Shown here: piece by piece, positions 39,784-50,900 of the stretch
Position numbering within the stretch: position 1 is the stretch's first letter
Layout: each line of letters opens with the position of its first letter
NCBI RefSeq assembly: GCF_000423745.1
Contig: NZ_AUIO01000003.1
Coordinates: 140,015 to 204,014, forward strand
DNA: 64,000 nucleotides
Direction of reading: 5' to 3'
DNA from: Streptococcus plurextorum DSM 22810
GTDB taxonomy: Bacteria; Bacillota; Bacilli; Lactobacillales; Streptococcaceae
Program-made: the position numbers and the translations under genes
The notes under the pieces: model-generated
Database searches by the model: none
The model's input: only the letters and a program-made list of their open reading frames with translations
Told to the model about the DNA's origin: nothing

Positions 39784-41187
39784 ATGGCAAATCGCCAATT
39801 AGAAAATCTAACGCATCATGAAGCTTTGCGCTATGATTATTTGTATAAAAATATCCATTTTTTAAACGATAAGGAAAGAGAAGAACTTGATTTTCTCATT
39901 GCAAAAGCAGAAGGTCATCTCCAGACAAGTGAGGATTTATCTCATTGGCAGGAGACGGATGAGGATGATTTGACGTTTCCTTCAGAACAAGAGTTATCAG
40001 GCTATTCTAGACGTGCAAGGACCAATCGCACTGATCAAAAAGCTAATCAGATAGATAGATTACCTGTTTACCCTAGCCCTAAGGAACAGAAATCAAAAGC
40101 AAAAGCTATTGTCGAGAAAAGGGAAAATGATCTACCCACTTTTGATAAGTTATCTAGGGATATCAAGGCAAAAAGGAAGAAGCGATTTAGCATCAAGCGT
40201 TTCTTTATTTGGTTGGGGCTAATCCTTCTTGCGACTTTAGTCGGTATGGTTCTAATGTTTTTCAAAGGGGTGCATGACGTCACTTCGGGCAATACAGCCT
40301 ATGCTCCAGCTCAAGCAGAAGTGTTTAACGGTACGGATACATTAGACGGAACAAATATTTTGATACTTGGGAGTGACAAGCGTGTGACTCAGAACTTAGC
40401 AGATGCCAGAACCGATACCATTATGGTAATGAATGTGGGAAATTCATCTGGTAAGCCTAAGCTAGTCTCTTTTATGCGTGATACCTTAGTGAATATCCCT
40501 GGCTACAGTTCTGACAATACGATTACAGACTTGAAGTTGAACACTTCCTTTAATCTAGGAGAGCAAAATGGGGATCAAGGTGCAGAATTTGTTCGTCAAG
40601 TGCTCAAACATAATTTTGACATTGATATTAAATATTATGTTATGATTGACTTTGAAACATTTGCAGAGGCTATTGATACCCTGTTCCCTGAAGGGGTTGA
40701 AATTGATGCCCAATTTGAAACTGTCGATGGTCAAGTGGTGTCAGAAGTGGAAGTGCCAGATGATTTGGGCTATGCTCAAGGAGGAGCTATGTATCAGACC
40801 ATCACTGCAGGCCTGCAACGGATGGATGGAAAGACCTTGCTAAACTATGCTCGCTTTCGCGGTGATGATACGGCGGACTTTGGTCGTGTCAAACGCCAAC
40901 AACAGGTACTTTCGGCTATTATGAGTCAGGCTAAAAACCCAATTAAGCTGTTTACAGGCTCAGCAGCACTAGGCAAAGTTTATGCATTGACCTCCACTAA
41001 TGTCTCCTATCCGCTACTCTTAAGTGAGGGCTTAGGGCTTTTCACAAAAGGCAGAGATAATATTGAGCAGATGACAGTCCCTCAGCAAGGAGACTGGGTC
41101 GATGCTTATGATGTGTATGGCGGTATGGGATTAGATATTGATCGCGATAAATATCAACAGCTTCTAGCTGAGATGGGACTCAGATAA
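39784..41187 (+). CDS. LytR-CpsA-Psr family protein
   Basis: 467 residues. A 135-residue basic cytoplasmic N-terminus is followed by one membrane helix (about 140-160) and an extracellular LCP domain with LILGSDKR, RTDTIMV, LVSFMRDTLVNIPG and the arginine-rich NYARFRGDDTADFGRVKRQQ. These enzymes attach teichoic acid or capsule polymers to peptidoglycan. It is the last gene of the second aro transcription unit, as in other streptococci. Confidence 0.92.
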   Translation: MANRQLENLTHHEALRYDYLYKNIHFLNDKEREELDFLIAKAEGHLQTSEDLSHWQETDEDDLTFPSEQELSGYSRRARTNRTDQKANQIDRLPVYPSPKEQKSKAKAIVEKRENDLPTFDKLSRDIKAKRKKRFSIKRFFIWLGLILLATLVGMVLMFFKGVHDVTSGNTAYAPAQAEVFNGTDTLDGTNILILGSDKRVTQNLADARTDTIMVMNVGNSSGKPKLVSFMRDTLVNIPGYSSDNTITDLKLNTSFNLGEQNGDQGAEFVRQVLKHNFDIDIKYYVMIDFETFAEAIDTLFPEGVEIDAQFETVDGQVVSEVEVPDDLGYAQGGAMYQTITAGLQRMDGKTLLNYARFRGDDTADFGRVKRQQQVLSAIMSQAKNPIKLFTGSAALGKVYALTSTNVSYPLLLSEGLGLFTKGRDNIEQMTVPQQGDWVDAYDVYGGMGLDIDRDKYQQLLAEMGLR

Positions 41188-41204
41188 TGTGGTATAATAA
41201 GAGC

Positions 41205-41358
41205 AGGTCATCAGAGATTCAATAAATGGGTTTAACGGTATCGTTAGAACTCCATACAGTTATGAGAGGTATCATTGAGGTCAAGAACTTTTGACTTATC
41301 ACATGATGCTAAAGTAATACGGTATAAGGGTCTAGGACGATTGTCCCAGACCCTTTTT
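41205..41358 (+). ncRNA. Candidate small RNA or 5' leader upstream of rlmD
   Basis: An extended -10 (TGGTATAAT, TATAAT 41193-41198) begins a 154-nt stretch without a useful reading frame. It contains several local stems (AACGGTATCGTT; GTCAA/TTGAC) and ends in a clear intrinsic terminator: AAGGGTCT..GGAC-GATT-GTCC..AGACCCTT (41326-41355) plus T5. rlmD starts 20 bp later. It may be an independent sRNA or an attenuator of rlmD. I could not match it to a named RNA family. Confidence 0.5.
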
Positions 41359-41377
41359 GAATAGGAAAGGATTTTAA

Positions 41378-43024
<1,647 letters not shown>

Positions 43025-43094
43025 TAATAGATTATTACTTATAGGCAATAAGCAAGGATTTATTGTACTAATTTCCAGATTCATTGTTCATTAA

Positions 43095-43132
43095 AAAACG
43101 CATGAGTTAATTTATACAAACTCATGCGTTTT
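43095..43132. terminator. Bidirectional terminator between rlmD tail and the SSB-like gene
   Basis: 14-bp stem (43095-43108 with 43119-43132) with A- and T-runs on both sides; serves the convergent genes. Confidence 0.85.
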
Positions 43133-43174
43133 TGTCTAATTTTTGACATTATCAAGTTCAATTTTATTTTCAAA

Positions 43175-43792
43175 TTATCCAATTTCGATATCCTCAGCTA
43201 TTAGTGTTATAAAGTTAACATCTTGTCCACTGATGTTTTTTTTAGTTGAGATTGGAATTGCGTACGCATATACATAGTCTCCTTTTTTGAAAAAATTATC
43301 AGCTACACGCATTCTTCTGCTGAACTGTATGTTTACAATGTTTCCAGATGCATCTTTAATGCTGAGTACAATCCATTTCGAAGTGGTATTGTTTATTACT
43401 CGTGTAACCTCTCCTGCGACGAAAAACTTCGCAAAGTGCATTTGAGGTGCAAAACCAAAATGAAAATCTTCTTTTCTAAAGTATCTGGCCAACTCCGTCT
43501 TCTCAGGAGTAATGATGTCAGCGACATATCTTTGAGCTGGTTTACTACGGATATCGATGAAATTTTCTACATGTCCATAGACATGGATAGTAGTTCCTGT
43601 CTTCAATTCTAGGTGAAGTGCTATGTTTGAACAGTTAAAATGTAGATAGGTATGCTGTCTTCCGCCTCCATTGCGAATAAAAAGTTCGATGTCATAATTT
43701 GAACCGTTTGGGTTTAGATTGACGATCTTACCACGGGCGAAAATACGATTGCCGTCCTCAGGCTTGTTTTGTTTCGATGTATATTTGTTCAT
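43175..43792 (-). CDS. Single-stranded DNA-binding (OB-fold) like protein
   Basis: 205 residues that read as two OB-fold-like halves: NRIFARGKIVNLNPNGSNYD to VYGHVENF (about 14-85) and FFVAGEVTRVINNTTSKW to YVYAYAIPI (about 122-185), each with the strand pattern of SSB-type domains. Similar proteins are carried by integrative elements to protect single-stranded DNA during replication or transfer. GGAGGAAATTA precedes the ATG. Followed upstream by a recombinase-like gene on the same strand. Confidence 0.55.
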   Translation of the reverse strand: MNKYTSKQNKPEDGNRIFARGKIVNLNPNGSNYDIELFIRNGGGRQHTYLHFNCSNIALHLELKTGTTIHVYGHVENFIDIRSKPAQRYVADIITPEKTELARYFRKEDFHFGFAPQMHFAKFFVAGEVTRVINNTTSKWIVLSIKDASGNIVNIQFSRRMRVADNFFKKGDYVYAYAIPISTKKNISGQDVNFITLIAEDIEIG

Positions 43793-43867
43793 ATTAATTT
43801 CCTCCTTTTACTCAATAATATACACAACAATAGATTGCCATATTTTCTATTTTATAAAAATCAGGAA

Positions 43868-44833
43868 TCACAGAATATAGTTTGTCACGGTCACAGATAG
43901 GCGCCAATGTGATAGATTCAATACTGATACTGCCATTAGGGCTAGCCGATTATATGTGATTGGCATGCCTGAAGAGGTTGCTTTGTACTTATTTGAGCCT
44001 CGTAGTATATACGCATCATCTCGTAAATCGTGTACAAAGCCTATTCGATGATTCTTATAGACCTGGGGAGCTTCATGTTTTAATCGCTGATGTCCTTCCT
44101 CCCATCTTTTGATGAGAAGTGCTTTTAAAGAATTCTTAAAGGTAGGATTAGAATTGATTTTATCAAGATAAAAGAAATAGCTATCTCGCGAGTGTTGAGC
44201 TCGTAACGCGTGGAGGTTGATTTGGTTGTTCATTTCTTGAGGAGAGAAGACGGGTTCGTCATCCTTAATTCCTTCGAAGGTGCGCTTGACTACTGTCACG
44301 TCTTGCGGTAGGATGTACTGCAATTGTTTCTTTCCGCCTTTACCTCTCTTGACGTATACATAACAATTCCCATCCTCATCTAGTTTCATGTCTGAACCAG
44401 TAAGATTTTTTAGCTCATTTCGTCGAATGCCGACAACTTTTTGAAATTCCACAAGGCGTGAGAAGCGAGAGTCCAGTTCCTGTTTCTTCCCTTGCTCGTT
44501 GGACTCGCGTTGTCGTCCACGGACAATCTTATCGCTTGTTCTTTTCTGCTTGCGGATACGATTCAAATTGATGTCGACAGCTTTACAGATTGGGGCTAGA
44601 TATGTGTGTATGGTTGCGGGAGTGTACTGTTTTGGATCATTTTTTAAATCGTCGTGATATCTTTGCAGGACTACCTCAGTGATATCCGAGATTTTTTTGA
44701 TGTTATTTTCTTTTGCCCATTTTGCAAAACGTGTTGCTGAACGTTTATATGATGTGCGAGATGTATTATTTGTAACATCTTTTGTTGCTATTACAAAGAT
44801 ATCGTGTTTCAATGAATTTCTTTTTCTTGGCAT
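43868..44833 (-). CDS. Divergent tyrosine-recombinase-like protein of integrative elements
   Basis: 321 residues. An N-terminal SAM-like core-binding part (about 20-110) is followed by GIRRNELKNLTGSDM, which resembles the box I arginine region of tyrosine recombinases. The C-terminus has ALRAQHSRDSYFFYLDK and LSHWRLSVTVTNYIL where HxLRHT and the tyrosine box should be, so the catalytic set looks degenerate. Related proteins occur in streptococcal and clostridial ICEs; the role is probably DNA binding or a non-standard recombinase. Not the integrase of this element, which is the serine type. Confidence 0.55.
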   Translation of the reverse strand: MPRKRNSLKHDIFVIATKDVTNNTSRTSYKRSATRFAKWAKENNIKKISDITEVVLQRYHDDLKNDPKQYTPATIHTYLAPICKAVDINLNRIRKQKRTSDKIVRGRQRESNEQGKKQELDSRFSRLVEFQKVVGIRRNELKNLTGSDMKLDEDGNCYVYVKRGKGGKKQLQYILPQDVTVVKRTFEGIKDDEPVFSPQEMNNQINLHALRAQHSRDSYFFYLDKINSNPTFKNSLKALLIKRWEEGHQRLKHEAPQVYKNHRIGFVHDLRDDAYILRGSNKYKATSSGMPITYNRLALMAVSVLNLSHWRLSVTVTNYIL

Positions 44834-45083
44834 TTTCTTTCTCCTTTCTTTGATACAATGCTTGTTATTGGTAAACTGCCTCCCACCCTTTTTAATAACG
44901 AGCTGGGTATGCTCTGAAAATACACGTGAGGCTGTCTATTAAGACTATCGTTTTAGAATCAGTTTCAGTGTTCACCGTCCCTTTTTCTTTGTATTTTCAA
45001 ATGCCATTGATCTGGTTACTTCTTAAAACTAAAAAATACTATTAACTTTTACTAAACATTTTTTTTTGTACAAATTTCCTTGC

Positions 45084-45130
45084 TAAATGGTTATTCTGTA
45101 CGTCGCTTCACTCCTTAGAATAACCATTTA
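45084..45130. repeat. 14-bp perfect inverted repeat in a 650-bp non-coding stretch
   Basis: TAAATGGTTATTCT (45084-45097) and AGAATAACCATTTA (45117-45130) are separated by 19 bp. The surrounding interval (44834-45485) is AT-rich and has no convincing gene. The structure could be a replication or transfer origin element or a transcription signal; undetermined. Confidence 0.6.
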
Positions 45131-45407
45131 CGTACTTTCTTTTTTTTTTCAATTGCTTGTCAATGACAGCAAACAAATGAAATCAATATCGTACAAGATT
45201 GCTTTTTCACCGAGCCCAGTGTTCAATCATTGCCGATAACGTTTTTATCACCTCCATTTTTCAATTATTTTATAACTACATTATGACACTTTGGACGAAA
45301 GATAAAAAATTCAAGTTAACGTTAATTCATCTCGCTAATTGAACTGCAGTTTTTATAATTCTCGATAAATGTCATAATAGTACTAACTGATCAATAGAAA
45401 GTTTTTG

Positions 45408-45425
45408 AGGAGGTATATTATGTAA
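45408..45425 (+). promoter_or_regulatory. Start-stop mini-ORF (ATG-TAA) with a strong ribosome site
   Basis: GAGGAGG (45408-45414), 5-nt spacer, ATG (45420-45422) immediately followed by TAA (45423-45425). The real gene starts 61 bp later behind a second AGGAGG. Start-stop elements can trap initiating ribosomes and modulate the mRNA. Confidence 0.45.
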
Positions 45426-45485
45426 AAGGGAAAATTATAAATGTTATCGGCGATTTTAGTTTTTGTTTACAAGGAGGTAAATACA

Positions 45486-45896
45486 ATGTTAGAAACACAT
45501 GATTTAATCATTAAGCTGATTAAAAATTCAATTTATGATGCTGATAAAGCGGCTTTCTCGTTGGGAAAGGTCACGGATTTCGCGATTATTCCGGAAACAT
45601 TCGATGATGATTATTACGGACTATTGCTTGAAGGTGGCGGGTGTGATATTTGTTTCAAGGTCTACTATGAAACTGAAGAGAAAGATTGCTTTGTTACGAT
45701 GGATCTATATGATGAGCTTCATCCGTCAGTTCACTTCAGCTTTTCGTTTTCTAGTTGGGAAGATGATGTTTTAAAGTTTCAATCTGTATTAGAAATTGTA
45801 TTGGACCACTATGCTTTTGGAAATTGGATTGGGTCTATGGCTGAGATTGAACAAAATGGTTTTGGAAAATTCATTGATATCAATAAGTCACACTAG
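45486..45896 (+). CDS. Hypothetical acidic protein of the element
   Basis: 136 residues, rich in Asp/Glu/Phe/Tyr (ETFDDDYYGLLLEGGGC, HPSVHFSFSFSSWEDD), no signal peptide or membrane helix. AGGAGG at 45472-45477 sets the start at ATG 45486; the in-frame ATG at 45441 has no ribosome site. Own terminator downstream. The size and acidity resemble anti-restriction or immunity proteins but no family is recognised. Confidence 0.6.
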   Translation: MLETHDLIIKLIKNSIYDADKAAFSLGKVTDFAIIPETFDDDYYGLLLEGGGCDICFKVYYETEEKDCFVTMDLYDELHPSVHFSFSFSSWEDDVLKFQSVLEIVLDHYAFGNWIGSMAEIEQNGFGKFIDINKSH

Positions 45897-45924
45897 GGAA
45901 TAAAAGTTACGTGAGTTAAAGAAA

Positions 45925-45967
45925 AAAGGAGCGGTTGAAATGTGGTCATCACCGGCTCCTTTATTTT
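45925..45967 (+). terminator. Terminator after the acidic protein gene
   Basis: Imperfect stem AAAGGAGC..GGT..GA/TC..ACC..GCTCCTTT followed by ATTTTT. Confidence 0.7.
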
Positions 45968-46021
45968 TAAATAGGAAATTAAATTCAGCATCAAATTCCT
46001 ACATAGAAGCAAAAAATATGC

Positions 46022-46027
46022 TATAAT
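46022..46027 (+). promoter_or_regulatory. Extended -10 promoter of the leader-controlled gene
   Basis: TGCTATAAT (TATAAT 46022-46027) gives a start near 46034 and a long 5' leader before the 347-residue protein. Confidence 0.55.
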
Positions 46028-46108
46028 ACCAAAAATAAGTAAAGTTAACAAAAGTACAATAAACTAAGTAAAAGAACTAAGTAAATACGCAACGAGGGAG
46101 GTTAACCA

Positions 46109-46153
46109 ATGCATAGTTGGTTGTTACCTAACTATGTAGTCGACATTGCTTGA
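46109..46153 (+). CDS. Putative 14-residue leader peptide
   Basis: MHSWLLPNYVVDIA, behind GAGGGAGG (46094-46101). Its codons overlap a stem CATAGTTGG/CCTAACTATG, and a second perfect stem GAGCTA/TAGCTC follows the stop. The layout is that of a translated attenuation leader. Not conserved enough for me to name. Confidence 0.4.
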   Translation: MHSWLLPNYVVDIA

Positions 46154-46193
46154 GCTATTGAAATAGCTCCATTTACTAGAAAGAGGTGGACTT

Positions 46194-46346
46194 TTGTTTA
46201 CAGACAAAGATAGATTATCAGAACGATCAAAGGAAGAAAGCGTCTATGAAATCGAATGGCAGCATGCTGCGGCCAACGATATTGACGCTTGTTTAACCCA
46301 TTTGATCGTTTTTTTGCGTTCGTGGCTACTTGAAAATTCAATTTAA
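46194..46346 (+). CDS. Putative 50-residue protein with TTG start, overlapping an attenuator
   Basis: Begins TTG TTT ACA behind AAAGAGGTGG, and reads LFTDKDRLSERSKEESVYE to SWLLENSI. It ends 12 bp before the next gene. An intrinsic-terminator-like hairpin covers codons 10-40, so it may be either a real small protein or a translated part of a leader. Function unknown. Confidence 0.4.
   Translation: MFTDKDRLSERSKEESVYEIEWQHAAANDIDACLTHLIVFLRSWLLENSI
46222..46315 (+). terminator. Long rod-like hairpin with U-run (attenuator candidate)
   Basis: AACGATCAAA (46222-46231) pairs with TTTGATCGTT (46301-46310) and AAGCGTC (46238-46244) with GACGCTT (46284-46290); the tip contains palindrome GCAGCATGCTGC (46259-46270). 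Seven T residues end the structure (46309-46315). It lies 44 bp before a gene, so it could terminate transcription conditionally. Confidence 0.55.
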
Positions 46347-46358
46347 GAGCTTTCAATC

Positions 46359-47402
46359 ATGTTCGACACTATTGCACAAGAATATAGAGAGTGCTTGCAA
46401 AATGAGAAAACTAAAGAGGAATGTTGGGAGACGACTATGGAAAAATTACAGAATACTAAAGATATTTCAAATGAAGAACGAGATTACATTAAAAATGAAA
46501 CAACTGTCATTAAGTTTATGAATGAGCTTGAAAAAGCTCAAATTGCTAATATGAACACTGAAGAGCATTTATTAACAGTAAGAGATTTGGTAAAAATCGT
46601 TATTGATGAAACGAAAAAACATTTGAGCTTGATTTATCAATATGGATTTGAAGAAAATATTGATGAAACTTCTATTGCGATTGCAAAATCTCGGATTCGA
46701 GGATTTTGTAGTTCTGTATTTAATATATTATTAAAATTTCGAGATTATGAAATTAATAATGAAATTTCAGTTGCGATAAACGAATTAATTCAACTTCGGC
46801 GAACTTCAGAGGAGCAGATAGAGAATCTTTGGAAAGAAGAAATGAGGAAAAGAACGGAAAGAAATATGCAGAGTATGAAACAGAAAAAATATCAAAAGGA
46901 AATAAAAGACAATGTTTATCAAATTATGCATTCTATCAATACGTTACCAATTGCTGAATTGGAAAAAATGGTTGATTCAGCCGAGTTTCCATTTCAACAT
47001 AATTTTATTAACGCAATGATTGACTACAGGAAGGAGCGGGATAAGCTTTATAATAGGTCACAGACACAGAGTAAGGAAGGCAAAAGTAAGAAGTGTATAG
47101 TTGAATTACTTATTGAAGCTACCGAAAAATATTACAATGATATTTACTATCAAGCAAAATCAAATAATGAGATTACGTCTAAAGATTTGTTATCAGAAAT
47201 AGATAAAATTATTATATATGAGAAATCGATTCTTACAATTCTGCATCAACTGTTTTCAGAAGCTCATTTTGATGAATTTATACAATCTATACATACATTC
47301 GCGAATTTAAGATCTGATATTCAAAAAAAAATTATTAATTTTGGGGCCGAATTAGATGAAAATAAGAAAAAAAGCGACCTCGAGAGAAGTTGCTTTACAT
47401 AG
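46359..47402 (+). CDS. Hypothetical helical protein of the element
   Basis: 347 residues, Lys/Glu/Asn-rich and almost all alpha-helical, with probable coiled coils around 30-60 and 165-200. No membrane segment, signal or catalytic motif is visible. The ribosome site is weak, consistent with coupling to the small frame ending 12 bp upstream and with control by the attenuator-like leader. Very AT-rich. I do not recognise it. Confidence 0.6.
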   Translation: MFDTIAQEYRECLQNEKTKEECWETTMEKLQNTKDISNEERDYIKNETTVIKFMNELEKAQIANMNTEEHLLTVRDLVKIVIDETKKHLSLIYQYGFEENIDETSIAIAKSRIRGFCSSVFNILLKFRDYEINNEISVAINELIQLRRTSEEQIENLWKEEMRKRTERNMQSMKQKKYQKEIKDNVYQIMHSINTLPIAELEKMVDSAEFPFQHNFINAMIDYRKERDKLYNRSQTQSKEGKSKKCIVELLIEATEKYYNDIYYQAKSNNEITSKDLLSEIDKIIIYEKSILTILHQLFSEAHFDEFIQSIHTFANLRSDIQKKIINFGAELDENKKKSDLERSCFT

Positions 47403-47489
47403 ATTAGACTAATAAGTAATCCGTTATTTTTGAATCAATTTCTTTTAATGAATAATGAATTGCAAATTTACATCAATGAATCTTTTGAG

Positions 47490-47831
47490 CTATCTTAAAG
47501 TCAAAATAATTTGTTTTACAGCATTAATAACTTCGTTCCGCTTATTTGTCGGTATTTCAGACAGCAATACAATTAGATCGTCAATGTTTTCGTCTTTGCT
47601 TATCTGCATATCAAAAAATGTTTGAACGTCAACTTCTAAGGCATCGATGATTTTGTGCAACGTATTTATTGTGATGTTGCTTTCTTTAGTTTCAAGTTTA
47701 TTGATGTAATTAAATCCCAATTCAGCTCTTGCTTCAAGTTCAGTCTGTGTCAATCCAGCTTGAAGTCGAAGTGTTTTGACTCTTTTTGCAATGTATTTTT
47801 GTAAATTGTTTATCATATCATTATCATACAA
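47490..47831 (-). CDS. XRE-family HTH transcriptional regulator
   Basis: 113 residues. Helix-turn-helix at about 13-65 (VKTLRLQAGLTQTELEARA, then NYINKLETKESNITI), C-terminal helical region possibly for dimerisation. Divergent from the surface-protein gene, with two related 14-bp motifs between them, so it probably represses that promoter and/or its own. Confidence 0.85.
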   Translation of the reverse strand: MYDNDMINNLQKYIAKRVKTLRLQAGLTQTELEARAELGFNYINKLETKESNITINTLHKIIDALEVDVQTFFDMQISKDENIDDLIVLLSEIPTNKRNEVINAVKQIILTLR

Positions 47832-47849
47832 ATAAATAATTCAAAAAAA

Positions 47850-47893
47850 CTGACATATGTGACTTAAAAGCTAACAAAACTGTTGTATATGAC
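47850..47893. promoter_or_regulatory. Two related 14-bp motifs in the divergent promoter region (XRE operators)
   Basis: CTGACATATGTGAC (47850-47863) and CTGTTGTATATGAC (47880-47893) agree at 10 of 14 positions and start exactly 30 bp apart, close to three helical turns. They precede the AT-rich -10 region of the surface-protein gene. Confidence 0.5.
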
Positions 47894-47947
47894 TGATTTT
47901 GGTGTTAAAATAGTATAAAAGTTTGATTTGTTATCTGAGGAGTTTAT

Positions 47948-50900
47948 ATGAATAATAGATTTTTAGCCCAGTCTCATGGTTCTATCCGTAAGTTAAAGGC
48001 TTACGGTGCTGTCGGCGTCTTGTCTATCGGGATGATCACTGTCACTGGAAATACAACGGCCTACGCAGAAGAAAATGTCGCAGCACCTACAACTGAGGTT
48101 GTCACCAACGCCACTACGCCACAAGTAACGACAGCTCAAGTAGAAGAAGCGCAAGCCCAAGTAGATACTGCTCAGGCAACGCTTACACAGGCAACGAGCG
48201 CAGTAGCGACCGCTGAGCAAAGTGTTGCAACCGCTCAAGCAGAAGTAAACACAGCAACGGCTGAGGTTACAGCCCAACAAGCGCAAATCGTTCAAGCTCA
48301 AGAAACAGTAGCTACTAATCCATCAGTGGAGGAAGCTACCAATCAAGTTACAGCGGCTCAGGCTACTGTCGCAACAACACAAAACCAAATCACAGAGACC
48401 ACTAACCAAGTCTCTACCCTCCAAAATGAGGTCGCTACCGCTCAAACTCAAGTAGACGCCGCAACTCAAACAGTCTCTAACGAAACCAAAGCGGTAGAGC
48501 AGGCGCAAGCCCAACTCAACCAAGACAATGCAGACCAAGCCGCTGCACAAACCGCAGTCACAACCGCTCAAACTCAAGTAGATACTGCTAAGGAAACGGT
48601 TGCTACAAAAGAAGCGGCAGTCACAACAGCGCAAGCTGATGTTAACACGGCAACCACCAAAGTCACAGAAGCGACCACAGCTCTCAACGCAGCTAAGGCG
48701 GCAGATGCCAAACGTCAAGCAGACATTACTGCAGCTCAAGGCGAAGTCACAACGGCGCAAGCAGGTGTCACCACTGCCCAGTCTAACCTCAATACAGCGA
48801 ATACCAATCTCACAACGATTCAGAACAATATCACTACAGCGGAGACAAAAGTAGCCAATGCAGAAAAAGCTCTAAGCTCCATCTTCACCATCCAACTTTC
48901 TGAAGCTTATAAGACCAACCTAGTTAACTTCTACAAGTCCCGCTATGTCACTAAGGATAAGACAGAAGAAGCGCGAATTTGGCAAATTTTGGAGGCGGAG
49001 TCTCGTCGTTTGATGAGTGAGCGCATCGATAATAAAGAGTTGCGTAAGCTTCGTGAAGCGTTGAGTGCAATCGAATCAAATAATCGTGTAGTTGTGTCGG
49101 TTGATGAAAATGGTTTGAATGGGCTAACTGATGCGGATCGTTTGGAATTAGCACAATTCGCACAAACCACAATCAACGACCTCCGCAATCAATTCGGATT
49201 GACATCTAAGGCTCTTATCTCGACAGGTTCAATGAACATTGCGGACATGGTGGCAAAAGAATACCTTCGTGATGACTGGGATGCAACCAAAGGTCATGAC
49301 CGTGACGCTATCTTGCGGGTGAAAAATGCAACGGGACAAGCATTGGATGAGGATTTTTCTCCTCAGTTAACAACGTTTAATGACAATTATACGATGACGG
49401 AAATCAAAGGGGTTGTTGCAACCTTCCTTACAAACATGATGTTGTTTGATTTCTCCCCATCGCAACATTTCGGACATGCCATCTCTCTATTGAACTTGGA
49501 CTCTAAGTTCTTACAAGATGAGAAGCATGATCAATACTTCGGTTTGTCTGGCTACACAGGTTCTAAAAACTCAGGCTTCTTGTTGGAGTTCACAGACAAG
49601 GTGGTGACACCTCAAGTAGGTGGCACGGCTATCCCTAACCCAATCTCAAAAGAAACCTTAGAAGCAAACCTTGCCAAAGCCCAGTCTGACCTAGCAACAG
49701 CTCAATCCAAACTCGCTCCTGCACAACAAGCAGTGACAACAGCTACGAATAAATTGCAAGCAGCGCAGGGTACATTGAAGTTAGCCCAAGATGCACTAGC
49801 TAAAGCGAAGGCTGTCCCGGTTAAAACCCCTGCAGCACAAAAGGCTTTGGATGCTGCAAAAGCTAACCTAACAGCAGCGCAATCAAAATTAGCTACTGCT
49901 AAGACTGAACTTGCTGCTGCAAAAACAGACTTGACGAAGAAAGAGCAAGCCTTGGCAACGGCTCAAAACACCTTGCGTCTCGCAAACGCAGATGTAGCAA
50001 CCAGCCAAGCCAACTTGACTACTCAACAGAACGACCTGAAAGCAGCGCAAACAGCTCTCACTCAGGCACAAAGCAACCTGTCAAGCAAACAATCTACCCT
50101 TACAGCAGCCCAAAACCGCTTAACGGACCTCAACAAAGCCTTGGTAGCAGCCAAAGCTCAAGTCACTGCTGCACAAGCAACTCTGAAAACAGTTCAAGGT
50201 TATGCGAATACTCTTGCAAAACTCCAAGCTGACTTGCAACCGCTCTTGACTACACAAAAAGAGGCTCAAGCAAAACTAGACAGTGCCAAAGCCAAGCTCA
50301 ATACCCTCAACTTGGAGAAGCAAGTAGCGCGCGCCAACTACGACACAGCTCTTGCTAACCTTAAAACCCTCCAAGCTCAGTATGATGCCTATCAAGCCTA
50401 CTTGACTGCCCAAGCGGAAGCAGAACGCCTAGAACGCGAACGTATTGAAGCAGAGCGCAAGGCAGAAGAAGCTCGTATAAAAGCTGAACAAGATGCTAAA
50501 GCGAAGGCAGAGGCGGAGCGTCTGGCGGCAGAAGCGAAGGCTAAAGCAGAAGCAGAGCGTCTAGCTAAAGAGGCTGCTGAAAAAGCTCGTCTGGAAGCAG
50601 AGAAAAAGGCTCAGGAGGAGGTAGCTCGTCTTGAGGCTGAGCGAATTGCTGAAGAACAGGCTCGTTTAGAGGCTGAGAAAAAAGCTCAAGAAGAAGCTGC
50701 TCGTTTAGAAGCTGAACGCTTAGCTGCAGAAAAAGCAAAACAGGAAGCTTTAGCTAAAGCTGAGGCTGAACGTCTTGCAAAAGAAAAGGCGGAAGCAGAG
50801 CGCTTGGAACGTGAACGTGTTGAAACAGAGAGGGAAGCTGAACGAAAACGCCAAGAGACAGAGGCAGCGAAGATTGAGAAAGACAAAGAAAATCAACCTC

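Noticed and set aside
43868..44833. Tyrosine-recombinase-like gene as the integrase responsible for the rlmD insertion
   Set aside because: Its C-terminal catalytic boxes look degenerate, it is not at an element boundary, and the serine integrase spans attR.
48100..48870. Long opposite-strand reading frames in the surface-protein gene as real genes
   Set aside because: They are products of the Ala/Thr/Gln-rich codon bias (cysteine- and serine-rich nonsense on the other strand) and lack ribosome sites.
50390..50890. Ala/Glu/Lys/Arg-rich stretch as a DNA-level tandem repeat array
   Set aside because: The repetition is in protein composition (heptad-like TolA-type coiled coil); at DNA level the units are degenerate and of irregular length.
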